Made by a program: the position numbers and the translations under genes | From: an uncultured Acidimicrobiales bacterium | Lineage (GTDB): Bacteria > Actinomycetota > Acidimicrobiia > Acidimicrobiales > SHLQ01 | Length of the DNA stretch: 64,000 bases | Assembly: GCA_938015295.1 (NCBI GenBank) | Contig: CALLQB010000023.1 | Location: 113,227-177,226, forward strand | Direction: 5' to 3' | The notes under the pieces: generated by a model | What the model saw: the letters and a program-made list of their open reading frames with translations, nothing else | What the model was told of the DNA's origin: nothing | The model's database searches: none | Shown here: positions 16,707 to 25,142 of the stretch, piece after piece | Position numbering within the stretch: the stretch's first letter is position 1 | Layout of the letters: each line of letters begins with the position of its first letter

Positions 16707-18259
16707 TTAGCTGATGGTACTGGCACCTGCCAGGTTGCCTGCTCACTCGCAACAACAACTCGACGCCGATCAGCATGTCGATGCACCGCCCACGCATGCA
16801 ACGCGGTCGTTACGGTGACCGCAAACAGACCAAGTCCAAAGATCACCGCGTAGATGAAGATGCCCCAGTTGCGTTGCTGGAACGCGAGCACGGCCGACAG
16901 TGCGCTGTACGCGGCGAGGGCAAACTCGACAAAGACAATGGAGTCGATGGTCTTCTGGTAACGCTTCTCGGTCCACGATGCGGCGCCGCCGGTTTCGGCT
17001 TCAATGCCAAACTTCGCCGTGCGTTCGAACTCAGGGTTTGGCCGAGTGAAGATCTGCAGCGCAGCGCGAGCGGTGTTGACCATCAGCCCAGAGCCAAACA
17101 CGGTGACAACGCCGATGCGTCCCAACTCTCTCAGCCAACTACGGCCCGCCTGTCGTTGTCCCGCCACGAAAAAGATGCCGGGAGCGAACGAGGTGAGGGC
17201 GAACAGGTAGCCAAACCCAAACAGGGTGCTGAAACCCGGGAAGCGAGCACTAGCGAGCACTACCAGGGGGTAGAGCAGGGTCAAGAGGAGCAACAGGAGG
17301 TGGATGCCGTAGGACAGAAGATGCACAGACGCTTGGAACTTTGTGGCCCGCGACGCGTTAGATCGCCAAACCTGCGGAAGCAGTCGTACGGCGCACTCCA
17401 TCGAGCCTCGAGCCCACCGGTGCTGCTGGCGCCGGAAGCCGTTGACATGTGCAGGCAGTTCGCCGGGCACAATCAGATCTGCGAGGTAGTGGCCGCGCCA
17501 TCCCTTGAGGTGCGCCCGGTAGGACAGGTCGAGGTCCTCGGTGAGGGTGTCGGCTGTCCAGCCTCCGGCATCGGCGATTGCCGACGTACGCCAGATCCCG
17601 CAGGTGCCGTTGAAGTTGAACCAGTAGCCGCGAAGGCCCCGACCCGACTGTTCGACAAGGAAGTGCCCGTCGATCGCCAACGCCTGCAACCGGGTCAGCC
17701 ACGAGAAGTTGCGGTTGAGGTGGCCCCATCGCGCTTGTACGAAGGCGATGTCGCTCTTCGCAAAGTGGGGCACGGTGCGACGCAAGAAATCGGCTGGCGG
17801 CACGAAGTCGGCATCGAAGATGGCGACGAACTCACCGGTCGCTGTGCGGAGGCCGTCGGCGAGCGCTCCGGCTTTATAGCCTTTGCGATCGGTGCGGTGC
17901 AGATGCACGATGTTGATGCCACGCTGCCGGGCGTGCTCTACCACTTGTGCAACAAGCACCTTCGTTTCGTCGTCGCTGTCATCGAGCACCTGGATCTGGA
18001 GAAGGTGCGCCGGGTAATCGAGGGCGCAGGCGGCCTCGATGACCCGCTGGCTTACATACAGTTCATTGAAGATAGGCAGCTGCACCGTCACGAGCGGCAG
18101 GTCGTTTTCGCTCACAGTCTCGACGGTGTCGCGGCGCACCGGGCCCTTTCGCCAGACAAGCACTGCAAACCGGATCAGGTTTGCGCCAAAGACAAAAAGC
18201 AGCGTTGAAGCCGCGACGTACAGCGCCGCTGTCGCCAGAAAGATGAGCTGGGTCAACAC
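16703..18259 (-). CDS. Membrane glycosyltransferase family 2, cellulose-synthase/CslA-like
   Basis: 518 aa, GTG start. TM segment at about 5–30. The GT-A catalytic domain has LPIFNE, DDSDDET, the metal DxD in FDADFVPP, TEDLDLSYR and QQHRWARGS, which correspond to the D, DxD, TED and QxxRW residues of processive beta-glycosyltransferases. Four or more C-terminal membrane helices follow. This is the CESA/CslA-like type that makes beta-linked glucans, glucomannans or glycolipids while extruding them. It lies three bases after the DoxX gene and overlaps the DUF2064 gene, so it is in the same operon. Confidence 0.9.
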   Translation of the reverse strand: MLTQLIFLATAALYVAASTLLFVFGANLIRFAVLVWRKGPVRRDTVETVSENDLPLVTVQLPIFNELYVSQRVIEAACALDYPAHLLQIQVLDDSDDETKVLVAQVVEHARQRGINIVHLHRTDRKGYKAGALADGLRTATGEFVAIFDADFVPPADFLRRTVPHFAKSDIAFVQARWGHLNRNFSWLTRLQALAIDGHFLVEQSGRGLRGYWFNFNGTCGIWRTSAIADAGGWTADTLTEDLDLSYRAHLKGWRGHYLADLIVPGELPAHVNGFRRQQHRWARGSMECAVRLLPQVWRSNASRATKFQASVHLLSYGIHLLLLLLTLLYPLVVLASARFPGFSTLFGFGYLFALTSFAPGIFFVAGQRQAGRSWLRELGRIGVVTVFGSGLMVNTARAALQIFTRPNPEFERTAKFGIEAETGGAASWTEKRYQKTIDSIVFVEFALAAYSALSAVLAFQQRNWGIFIYAVIFGLGLFAVTVTTALHAWAVHRHADRRRVVVASEQATWQVPVPSAK

Positions 18260-18262
18260 CCG

Positions 18263-18766
18263 TTACCAAAGCATTCCGAGAGGCGACTCACCACGAGACC
18301 GGGCGAGCAATTGGTCGACTCCGAGCATGCGGCCACCGTAGTTAAGAAAGACGGTCAGCGATGCGGCCATCAACACGACGTAGGTCCAGATCCACTCTTC
18401 GCCACCGAAGTAGGTGAGGAATAGACCTGAGAAAAACAGCAACGCGAGCAGGCTTGCCAGTCGGGTGAAGCCGCCGATCAGCAACCCAAGCCCAATGAGG
18501 CCCTCCGCGATCGTCTGAAGCAAACCAAAGAATCCGGCGGCCCTAAGAACCGTGTTGTCGATGATCGATTCGATAAAGGAGAGGGAGCTGCCGTTGCCGC
18601 CGTCCTCGGCGGAGAGGAAGACCCAATCGAAGAATCCTCGGAGTCCATCCGCGGTGTAGAAGTCGTCGCTGATGTTTCCCCACCAGGTGAACAAGATGGT
18701 CAGCCCAAGAACGATGCGAAGAATCGCTACCCCGAGCGTGCCTTGCTGCGAATCTGTCTCAGTCAT
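18263..18766 (-). CDS. DoxX-family membrane protein (second of pair)
   Basis: 167 aa with four hydrophobic segments: ILRIVLGLTILFTWWGN, AAGFFGLLQTIAEGLIGLGLLIGGF, LASLLALLFFSGLFLTYF and TYVVLMAASLTVFLNYGG. The pattern is that of DoxX/DoxD-like quinone-linked proteins, and a loop of about 40 residues follows the first helix. ATG 18766 overlaps the stop of the first DoxX gene by four bases. The function is unknown here; a thiosulfate:quinone oxidoreductase role is known only for the archaeal DoxDA. Confidence 0.8.
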   Translation of the reverse strand: MTETDSQQGTLGVAILRIVLGLTILFTWWGNISDDFYTADGLRGFFDWVFLSAEDGGNGSSLSFIESIIDNTVLRAAGFFGLLQTIAEGLIGLGLLIGGFTRLASLLALLFFSGLFLTYFGGEEWIWTYVVLMAASLTVFLNYGGRMLGVDQLLARSRGESPLGMLW

Positions 18767-19218
18767 TGCGTTTCCTTTCGAGAGTTTCGGAGTCCGTCAA
18801 GACCCCAGACGTGCCCGGCGTTCGACATCAGCAAGGTGCCGTGCCACATAGCCATCAAGATGTAGCTCCATGGCCATTCGCCCGGGACTTCAAAGAGACC
18901 GACGAGCAAGTTGAGCGAGAGCATGAGGCCGACTGCGGCCCCGGTTCGGGTGAAGGCCCCGAGAAGTAGCGAGAGGCCAACGGCCAGCTCTGCGAGAAAG
19001 ATGAGCCAAGCGAAGAGCATGAAGTTGGGCAGCACCAACGAGTCGATGAGGTCTCCATAGAAACCAAACGCCGCGTGCTCCACTTCGAGTTCCAACCATT
19101 CTCGAAGCGGTGTCTCTGTCGACGATTCGAAATCAGGCGGAAGCTTCCATCGAAGCGAGTACAGCCACAGCAGCCCCATGAGCACTCGGGCTAGCGCCAG
19201 ATTCCACCCGGGGATCAT
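18763..19218 (-). CDS. DoxX-family membrane protein (first of pair)
   Basis: 151 aa with four hydrophobic segments and the DoxX-like first helix NLALARVLMGLLWLYSLRWKLPPDF. Helices 2–4 (FMLFAWLIFLAELAVGLSLLLGAF and so on) are well defined. It is coupled by ATGA overlaps both to the ABC ATPase gene upstream and to a second DoxX gene downstream. Two adjacent, co-translated DoxX proteins may form a heteromer. The link to an amino-acid ABC transporter is unusual and unexplained. Confidence 0.8.
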   Translation of the reverse strand: MIPGWNLALARVLMGLLWLYSLRWKLPPDFESSTETPLREWLELEVEHAAFGFYGDLIDSLVLPNFMLFAWLIFLAELAVGLSLLLGAFTRTGAAVGLMLSLNLLVGLFEVPGEWPWSYILMAMWHGTLLMSNAGHVWGLDGLRNSRKETQ

Positions 19219-19949
19219 TGCGCAACGCCCAGAAACCTGGCAGTTTCCTCGTCAACCGGCTCGGCGAACACCTGCTGGGGTTCGCCGACCTGACGCAAGG
19301 TGCCATCGAGAACAACCGCTACTCGATCGGCCACCGCCAGGGCATCGTCGCGGTCGTGGGTAACCATCAGTGTGGTGATTTGGGCGCTTCGTTGTACGTC
19401 ACGAATCGTGTCCCGTACCTCGACGCGCAGTTCGGGATCGAGAGAACTCAACGGTTCGTCGAGTAACAGAACCTTCGGTTCAACAACAATCGACCGGGCG
19501 AGAGCAACCCGCTGCTGTTGGCCACCCGACAGATCGCCCGGCCAGCGGCGTTCGAACCCGCCAAGGTGCACCGCCTGAAGCGCTCGGGCGACAAGCGCTG
19601 GCCGTTCGGATTTTGCGATCTTGCTCATCGACTTGTTGACCTTGAGGCCATACGCCACGTTCTCTCCGACCGTTCGAAAGGGGAACAATGCGTGATTCTG
19701 GAAGACCATCACCGCCCCTCGGTCCTCGGGCCGCACTGCCAAAACCGAGGCGCCGTTGAAGGCAATATCGCCGCGGTCGGGCTCGATCAGTCCGGCGGCA
19801 AGACGAAGGAGCGTTGTCTTGCCGCAGCCCGATGGTCCGAGGATCGCCACGAGTTCGCCCGGTTCGATCGCGAGATCAAAGTCGGTGACAGCGTCGATTC
19901 CCGCAGCGGGAAACGACTTGTGAACCGAGCGGAACTCGACCGATATCAG
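19215..19949 (-). CDS. ABC transporter ATP-binding protein (polar amino-acid/quaternary-amine type), CTG start
   Basis: ATPase of the importer encoded with the three genes upstream. Walker A GPSGCGKTT, Q-loop MVFQNHALFP, signature LSGGQQQR, Walker B VLLLDEP and H-loop VTHDRDD are all intact. Start: I prefer CTG 19949. It sits seven bases after GGAGA, overlaps the upstream TGA as CTGA, and gives the natural N-terminus (M)ISVEFRSVHKSF (244 aa). There is no ATG/GTG/TTG near there. The only conventional in-frame start, GTG 20048, would overlap the binding-protein gene by 103 bases and add a leader unlike any ABC ATPase. Confidence 0.88.
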   Translation of the reverse strand: MISVEFRSVHKSFPAAGIDAVTDFDLAIEPGELVAILGPSGCGKTTLLRLAAGLIEPDRGDIAFNGASVLAVRPEDRGAVMVFQNHALFPFRTVGENVAYGLKVNKSMSKIAKSERPALVARALQAVHLGGFERRWPGDLSGGQQQRVALARSIVVEPKVLLLDEPLSSLDPELRVEVRDTIRDVQRSAQITTLMVTHDRDDALAVADRVAVVLDGTLRQVGEPQQVFAEPVDEETARFLGVAQ

Positions 19950-20800
19950 GGCCAGATCTCCATTTGGCCACCAAGGGGCAGATCGATGATTCGCCCCTCG
20001 TCGACAAACCAGTGGTCGTAGAGCTCTTGGAACTCGCCAGACTTCCACACTTCTTGGAGGGCGAGGTTGACACTGTCACGCCACTGCGAATCATTCTCTG
20101 GCACGCCAATGCCAAACTGCACCGGGTTGTGGCCTCCCGGCAGGAGTGTGAGTTCTGGGTCGCCTGCCGCCAGCGAGAGAAGGGTGATGTTGTCTTCGCT
20201 GTATCCCTCGACAGCGCCGCTACGCAGCGCCTCCATGGCAGCGAGTTTGTCGTCGAACTCAACGATTTCCGAGGCCGCCCCGCCAGCTTCGGCCACGTAA
20301 GAGTTCCACGAATCGATAACCGAGCTGCCAGCATTCGCTGCAACGGTCTGACCGAAAAGCTCGTCAATATTCGAATAGCTGCCGGTGCGAACGAGGAAGG
20401 ATTGGTTGTCCCAGAAATAGGTGATGCTGAAGTCGATGGCTTCATCGCGGGACCGTGTGTGGTTCATCGACGCAACCGACATATCGACTTCGCCGCTCTC
20501 GAGGAAGGTGATGCGAGTGGTGCCGTCGACCGGTACGAATTCAGCCTCGAGTCCCATCTCGTCAGCAACGGCCTGGGCGAGTTCGAGATCGAAACCAATC
20601 CAGTCGCCAGCGTCGTCGATGAAACTCATGGGCGGGTTGTCATTGCGAACCCCGATTCGGATCGTGCCCGCTTCCTCAACGTCGTCAAGAACCGACGACG
20701 CCGATCCCCCATCGCTTCCGCAGGCTGCGAGAAAAAGCAGCGAGGCGAAGAGCAACGTTAGGTACCGTCTCCACGATTTCGGATTTGTATTGCTCATCAT
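19946..20800 (-). CDS. Amino-acid ABC transporter substrate-binding lipoprotein (SBP family 3)
   Basis: 284 aa. Lipoprotein signal peptide with lipobox LFLAAC, a Gly/Ser-rich linker, then the SBP_bac_3 fold: GTIRIGVRNDNPPMSFIDDAGDWIGFDLELAQAVADEMG, VDMSVASMNHTRSRDEAIDFS and VAANAGSSVID. Such proteins capture polar amino acids or similar small ligands outside the membrane. 101 bases separate it from the permease gene upstream, the only sizeable gap in this operon. That gap might hold a second promoter. The ligand is not predictable. Confidence 0.92.
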   Translation of the reverse strand: MMSNTNPKSWRRYLTLLFASLLFLAACGSDGGSASSVLDDVEEAGTIRIGVRNDNPPMSFIDDAGDWIGFDLELAQAVADEMGLEAEFVPVDGTTRITFLESGEVDMSVASMNHTRSRDEAIDFSITYFWDNQSFLVRTGSYSNIDELFGQTVAANAGSSVIDSWNSYVAEAGGAASEIVEFDDKLAAMEALRSGAVEGYSEDNITLLSLAAGDPELTLLPGGHNPVQFGIGVPENDSQWRDSVNLALQEVWKSGEFQELYDHWFVDEGRIIDLPLGGQMEIWP

Positions 20801-20901
20801 TAGTGCAGTTTTTTCTCGGATGTAGTCGGTCAGGTGTTGTATGTGTCGGGTCTAGCCCAGCGACACGAAGTACCGGGAACCCATTGACGGTTCGGAATAT
20901 T

Positions 20902-21573
20902 TCATCCGGGCAGACGCGCAGCTCGACGAGCCGATGCCTGTGAGAAACCAAACGCCACCAGGAAGTAGATAGTTCCCACGAGCAAGTAGGTGGCGACCCA
21001 GTACGAAGAATTCTTGACGTCTCCACCGAGAGCGATCCGCGCGTTGGTGGTTAAGTCAGCGACGCCGAGGACCACAACCACCGACGTGTCTTTAAAGACC
21101 GTGATCGCCTGACCTTCCAGCGCAGGGCGCATCACTCGGAGGCTGTACGGCAGGCTCACCGTCGTCAGAACCTGCCAGCGATTCGCCCCAAGAAGGCGGG
21201 AATCGTCGATGAGTTGCTGGGGAATCGCGGCAATTCCGGTCTGGATAATGTCGGCCTGGTACGAACTGCTGTAGAGGATCAACGCGACAAATGCCGCAGT
21301 GACGATGCCGGCACCAAACAACTGCAGCGACAAAAAGAGCAGCACGATCAGTGGGATGCCGCGAATGACCCACACGTACGACCTGGCCGCCAAGCGAATC
21401 ATCGCGTACCGCGAGTGATGACCAACTCCCACAATGACGGCGACAACAAAGCCGACCCCAACACTAACCACGGCAAGGAGAAGGCTCATCAAGAGTCCCC
21501 CGGGGCGTCGACCGGGGAACCCCCAGAGCAGATTTGGGAGGTTCGTGACGAGAAACTCGAGCTGGTCAGACAC
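20902..21573 (-). CDS. Amino-acid ABC transporter permease (second subunit)
   Basis: His/Glu/Gln/Arg-type permease with about five membrane helices. The EAA-loop is present in the form YQADIIQTGIAAIPQQLIDDSRLLGANRWQVL. Start chosen at GTG 21573 (VSDQLEFLVTNLPNLLWGFPG…), which overlaps the upstream permease stop by eight bases. An upstream in-frame start at 21624 would overlap more and add a non-typical leader. It forms a heterodimer with the permease encoded at 21566–22315. Confidence 0.9.
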   Translation of the reverse strand: MSDQLEFLVTNLPNLLWGFPGRRPGGLLMSLLLAVVSVGVGFVVAVIVGVGHHSRYAMIRLAARSYVWVIRGIPLIVLLFLSLQLFGAGIVTAAFVALILYSSSYQADIIQTGIAAIPQQLIDDSRLLGANRWQVLTTVSLPYSLRVMRPALEGQAITVFKDTSVVVVLGVADLTTNARIALGGDVKNSSYWVATYLLVGTIYFLVAFGFSQASARRAARLPG

Positions 21574-22315
21574 CGAGTTCCCGCCGTATCTCGAGGCCTC
21601 GCCCAAGGTGGTTTTCGATTGCACGCAGGCCGATGGTCATCACCGCCGACAACACGAGGTACATCACGGCGGCGAGCACCAGAAACTCCGTTGCTCTGAA
21701 CGTTTTGTTGATCGACCCTTGAATGACTTGAAACAGGTCGGGCACACTCACAAACGACACCAGCGCCGTGTTTTTCAGGTGATGGATCAGTCGTGTCGAG
21801 ATTGCGGGAAACGCCGACCGGACACCGCCGAGCGCGGTGATCGTGCGCCAGGCAGCGAACCTGCTGGCGCCCAGCGACCTCGCGGCCTCCACCTGTTCGG
21901 ACGGAACCGTCATCATTCCTGAGCGGATGATCTCGGCGAGGTGCGCACCCGTGTTCAGCACTAGCGCCAGTGAAGCAGCGACCAGATAGTACGGAATCGG
22001 CACACGGGTAACGGTGCCCACGGCGTCGACGACAATGTTGTCGAAGAACAGATTCCTTCGGGCGCTGGCCGAAAAGACGTTGGGCACAGCAAAGGCAAAG
22101 AAGATGATCTGAATCAGCGCCGGCACATTGCGAAACACCTCGACGAACGCCGTGCCCAAGACCCGAAACACCCCCCTGCCTTCGTGGCGCGACGTCGCAG
22201 CGGCGAGTCCGACGGCGAAAGCTGCGGCACCGGTCACCATCGTGATGGCGACGGTCAGAATGGTTCCACGGGTGAGCTGCCCCACCACGTCGGCCGTGAC
22301 CCAGTCGGGCAGCAT
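21566..22315 (-). CDS. Amino-acid ABC transporter permease (first subunit)
   Basis: 249 aa, about five membrane helices. The N-terminus LTRGTILTVAITMVTGAAAFAVGLAAA and the EAA loop HLAEIIRSGMMTVPSEQVEAARSLGASRF are characteristic of the polar amino-acid importer family. ATG 22315 is six bases after the methyltransferase stop. With the second permease, the binding lipoprotein and the ATPase it makes a complete importer. Confidence 0.92.
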   Translation of the reverse strand: MLPDWVTADVVGQLTRGTILTVAITMVTGAAAFAVGLAAATSRHEGRGVFRVLGTAFVEVFRNVPALIQIIFFAFAVPNVFSASARRNLFFDNIVVDAVGTVTRVPIPYYLVAASLALVLNTGAHLAEIIRSGMMTVPSEQVEAARSLGASRFAAWRTITALGGVRSAFPAISTRLIHHLKNTALVSFVSVPDLFQVIQGSINKTFRATEFLVLAAVMYLVLSAVMTIGLRAIENHLGRGLEIRRELGV

Positions 22316-22321
22316 CGCCGA

Positions 22322-23080
22322 CTACGGCACCACAGCGAGCAGGGTCATAAACGTCGGCGGGGGCGGCACCAAGGCGCTGTCTCGTAGGGACATCACAGTA
22401 AAGCCGGCCCGTTCAACCAGAGTGGCGAGCTCGTCGCTGCTGAAGAGTTGGTAGCCGAGATCGAACGTTTTGTTTGGGGTCTCGAAGTGTTCGTGCAGAA
22501 TTGTGGTTGCGTCGCGGTATTCGATACTTCGCGTAACCGTTGTTGCGCCGAGCTGCTCCGTTTCGACCAACAGTGTTATGGCTCGGGCACGCTCCGGCAC
22601 TTCGAGCACGAGAACGCCGCCGGGCTTGAGCGCAGCCCGCACATGGCGCAACAAATCGGTGGTGCTTGCCGCTCCGCTGTCTTGACGGCTGGCCAGCTGG
22701 CCAAAGGTGGTGAATAGACATAACGCAAGGTCAACCGACGCCCGGCCTACCGCATCGTCAAGCGCTGCCGCGGTGCCCTGAACGAAGCGCAGCGCGCCGT
22801 CGGCTGGATCGCTCGATCGAGCGCCGACCTCGTCGATCCCTGCTTCTAAGATCATGGTTTCCGACGGGTCGATGCCGACAACGCTATGGCCGCGACGGGC
22901 CAACTCGATTGCGTGTCGCCCAAACCCGCAGCCGATATCGACGACCTGCATCGGCAGCAAATCGCTGCCTTGCCCTCCGTCGGCCAGCAGGCCGAAGAGC
23001 ACGTCGATCTCTTCGGCTGTCCGTTCTGGGGTCAGCAGCGGATGCCCGAGGTAGGGCGACCCTGCGTCAAAGAAGTTCAT
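22322..23080 (-). CDS. Class I SAM-dependent methyltransferase
   Basis: 252 aa from ATG 23080 (MNFFDAGSPYLGHP…); an upstream in-frame start would add an Arg-rich non-conserved leader. Rossmann motifs: VVDIGCGFGRHAIELARRG (motif I), VVGIDPSETM (acidic residue binding the SAM ribose), LALCLFTTFGQL (motif IV region) and LKPGGVLVLEVPE. The substrate is unknown. It follows the shortened radical-SAM gene by 76 bases and precedes the ABC permease gene by six. Confidence 0.88.
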   Translation of the reverse strand: MNFFDAGSPYLGHPLLTPERTAEEIDVLFGLLADGGQGSDLLPMQVVDIGCGFGRHAIELARRGHSVVGIDPSETMILEAGIDEVGARSSDPADGALRFVQGTAAALDDAVGRASVDLALCLFTTFGQLASRQDSGAASTTDLLRHVRAALKPGGVLVLEVPERARAITLLVETEQLGATTVTRSIEYRDATTILHEHFETPNKTFDLGYQLFSSDELATLVERAGFTVMSLRDSALVPPPPTFMTLLAVVP

Positions 23081-23156
23081 CGGGCGTCGCCTCGACTTCC
23101 AGCGGCGGCGAGTGCAGATCCCCACTCACGGTGGGGAGAAAAACGTTGCGGCGACT

Positions 23157-24053
23157 TCAAAGGCTGTCGCGCACGTCCAGCAGCGGTATGTCTTGGCGTT
23201 GCAGATCGTTGAGCGCTTCGAACGGAATCGCCGCACCACCGGCTTCGACCTTTTCGGCCCACTGCTCGAGCCAGCTTCGATCGATAGCGTCGACATCGTC
23301 GACCATCCGCAGACGGTCGATGTTGTAGGTGCTCTTGAGAAGCTTCATCTCCTTGGCGACGCTCTCGGGTGAGCGCTGGCGAAACCCATCGCCATGCACC
23401 GCTTCTTTGCACCAGTCACAGCCGTAAGGGCATCCTCGGGTGGTCGAGATGGTCATCGACGAGTAGCCGGCATCGTTCTGCCACGACTCGAGGTAGCGGT
23501 CCATATCGATCAGATCACGGGCCGGAAAGGGAAGCGTGTCGAGATCAGCGATGGGAGCGCGCGGCTCGTTGATAGTCACCCGCTCGTCGGCCCGATACGC
23601 CACGCCGGGTTCTTCGCGAAGCGTCGAAAGATCGAGGGCACCGACGTCGACCAAGTCGAGCAGACGGGCGATGGTTTGTTCGCCCTCATGGTGCACAACA
23701 ACGTCAACCGATTCGGCTGCGAGGTACGTCTGCGGTGACAGCGTTGGGTCGGGGCCGCCAAGGACAACCACCGCACCAGCCTCAGCCGCCATCGATGCCA
23801 ACGTCAACGCCATCTCTCGTGTCGGCAGCAATGCCGAGATGCCAACGACATCGGGTCGGTGTTCGTCGAGCGCAACGCGGAACGACGACTCATCAGCTTC
23901 GAACGTACCGTCGAAGATGGCGACCTCATGACCCTGTTCGCGCACGTAACCAGCGAGGTAGAGCAGGCCAAGGGGAAAGTACGGGCTCGACGCTGCCGCT
24001 TCGTCAGCGTTCTTCGCTAGGAAGAGGGGGTGAGCAAACAGGATCTTGGCCAC
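23157..24053 (-). CDS. B12-binding/radical-SAM protein, C-terminally shortened
   Basis: 298 aa. Residues 1–130 are a B12-binding-like Rossmann domain (FPLGLLYLAGYVREQGHEV, VVGISALLPTREMAL, VVLGGPDPTLSP). The radical-SAM CX3CX2C motif is in TTRGCPYGCDWCKEA near residue 205. Then only about 90 residues follow (LRMVDDVDAIDRSWLEQW, IPFEALNDLQRQDIPLLDV) before the stop. Family members normally carry about 120–200 more residues completing the barrel. The remaining 76 bases before the next gene cannot hold them. So this is either a decayed gene or an unusual half-barrel form. Its ATG overlaps the divergent lipoprotein start by 24 bases. Confidence 0.72.
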   Translation of the reverse strand: MAKILFAHPLFLAKNADEAAASSPYFPLGLLYLAGYVREQGHEVAIFDGTFEADESSFRVALDEHRPDVVGISALLPTREMALTLASMAAEAGAVVVLGGPDPTLSPQTYLAAESVDVVVHHEGEQTIARLLDLVDVGALDLSTLREEPGVAYRADERVTINEPRAPIADLDTLPFPARDLIDMDRYLESWQNDAGYSSMTISTTRGCPYGCDWCKEAVHGDGFRQRSPESVAKEMKLLKSTYNIDRLRMVDDVDAIDRSWLEQWAEKVEAGGAAIPFEALNDLQRQDIPLLDVRDSL

Positions 24054-25121
24054 CTCTTCAGAGTACCGGCGATAGTTCTCCTACTTGGTGCGCTGTTGAC
24101 ATCGTGCGGATCTACGGCGACCCCGGAGTATGACGAGGCCGACTACCTCGATCGGGTGCACGGTGCTTGGGCGGTGATCATGGTGGCGAACCATTCGGGC
24201 CTGCCGGTCGAGGGGATTTGGCTCGACGAACCGGGCCCGGGGGATTCGATCGATCTTGTTCTCCTCGACGAATGGTCGACCGACGATGACACCCACGTCG
24301 AATGGCTCGATCTGCACATCATGGAGACCCACGGCATCGATCCGACGTATGCCCAAATTCGCGACGAGTGGGTCGACCACCTCAACGGCGACATTTGGGT
24401 GGCGACGCGAGCAGCGCGCGACCTGATGGACGATGGGTTGATTCCTCCCGCTACGGGCGACCCTGCCAACAATCCCGACGCGGCCTGGTCGATGGACGCG
24501 CAACTCGAAACCGAGCTCTTCGGTTTGATCTCGCCCGGGCTGCCAGCCGTGGCACGAAGCCGGGCAACGAGATTCGCTAGGGTCACCAATCGCGGACCAG
24601 CAGTTGAAGCAAGCGCCTTCTATGCCCACCTTTACGCCGAGGCGTTTGTGACAAGCAGCCTTTCTGAGATTCTTGCCTCAGCCCGAGCGGCCACGCCGGA
24701 CAACTCAGAGGTCGCCGCCATCTACGACAACGTCGCGGACTGGCACACCGAACACGCCGACTGGCGCACCACCCGACGGCTCATTCGCGAAAACTACGAC
24801 ACCGACCCCGCGTGGTGGGCAAGCCGAGTCAACTTCGCTGTCACAACTATGGCGCTGCTTTACGGTGAAGGTGATCTGCGCGAAACCATCAACATTGCGG
24901 GTCTCGCTGGTTGGGATGCCGACAACAACATCACCACTGCGGCCGGGCTGCTGGGTGTGATGATTGGTTTCGACGACCTTCCTGAGCCCTTCGCTTCAGC
25001 ATCGGACGTCTACTTCAACGAAGATCTCAGCGGCGACCTGCCGCAGTACGACTCGGTGACCAGTATCGCTGCGCGCACCGCAGCGATCGGTGCGTTGGTG
25101 ATCGCCGAAGCGGCAGGTTAG
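24030..25121 (+). CDS. Lipoprotein of the ADP-ribosylglycohydrolase family
   Basis: 363 aa from GTG 24030. Lipobox LLTSC at residues 22–26, so it is exported and lipid-anchored. The body matches the DraG/ARH fold: DYLDRVHGAWAVIMVANHSGLPVEG, the metal-binding WSTDDDTHVEWL, and the second metal motif in AGWDADNNITTAAGLLG (canonical D-T-D is D-A-D here). Such enzymes hydrolyse ADP-ribose or similar N/O-glycosidic bonds. An extracellular location is atypical, so its substrate may be a nucleoside or sugar derivative rather than a protein. It diverges from the radical-SAM operon. Confidence 0.8.
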   Translation: MSKQDLGHLFRVPAIVLLLGALLTSCGSTATPEYDEADYLDRVHGAWAVIMVANHSGLPVEGIWLDEPGPGDSIDLVLLDEWSTDDDTHVEWLDLHIMETHGIDPTYAQIRDEWVDHLNGDIWVATRAARDLMDDGLIPPATGDPANNPDAAWSMDAQLETELFGLISPGLPAVARSRATRFARVTNRGPAVEASAFYAHLYAEAFVTSSLSEILASARAATPDNSEVAAIYDNVADWHTEHADWRTTRRLIRENYDTDPAWWASRVNFAVTTMALLYGEGDLRETINIAGLAGWDADNNITTAAGLLGVMIGFDDLPEPFASASDVYFNEDLSGDLPQYDSVTSIAARTAAIGALVIAEAAG

Positions 25122-25142
25122 GTCCGCCAATGCGCCTAGCGT

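Noticed and set aside
16775..18208. 477-codon plus-strand frame opposite the CslA-like gene
   Set aside because: Long but without any family resemblance, rich in Arg/His/Gln as typical for antisense of GC-rich genes; the minus strand has all GT2 catalytic motifs.
23119..23137. Strong hairpin TCCCCAC–5–GTGGGGA between the radical-SAM and methyltransferase genes
   Set aside because: Considered as a terminator, but no T-run follows on either strand; it may still affect expression inside the operon.
14177..24053. Arsenosugar biosynthesis locus (DUF2064 and GT2 pair, radical SAM, methyltransferase)
   Set aside because: The family names suggest it, but the radical-SAM protein is the B12-binding type and not ArsS-like, and no arsenic gene is present.
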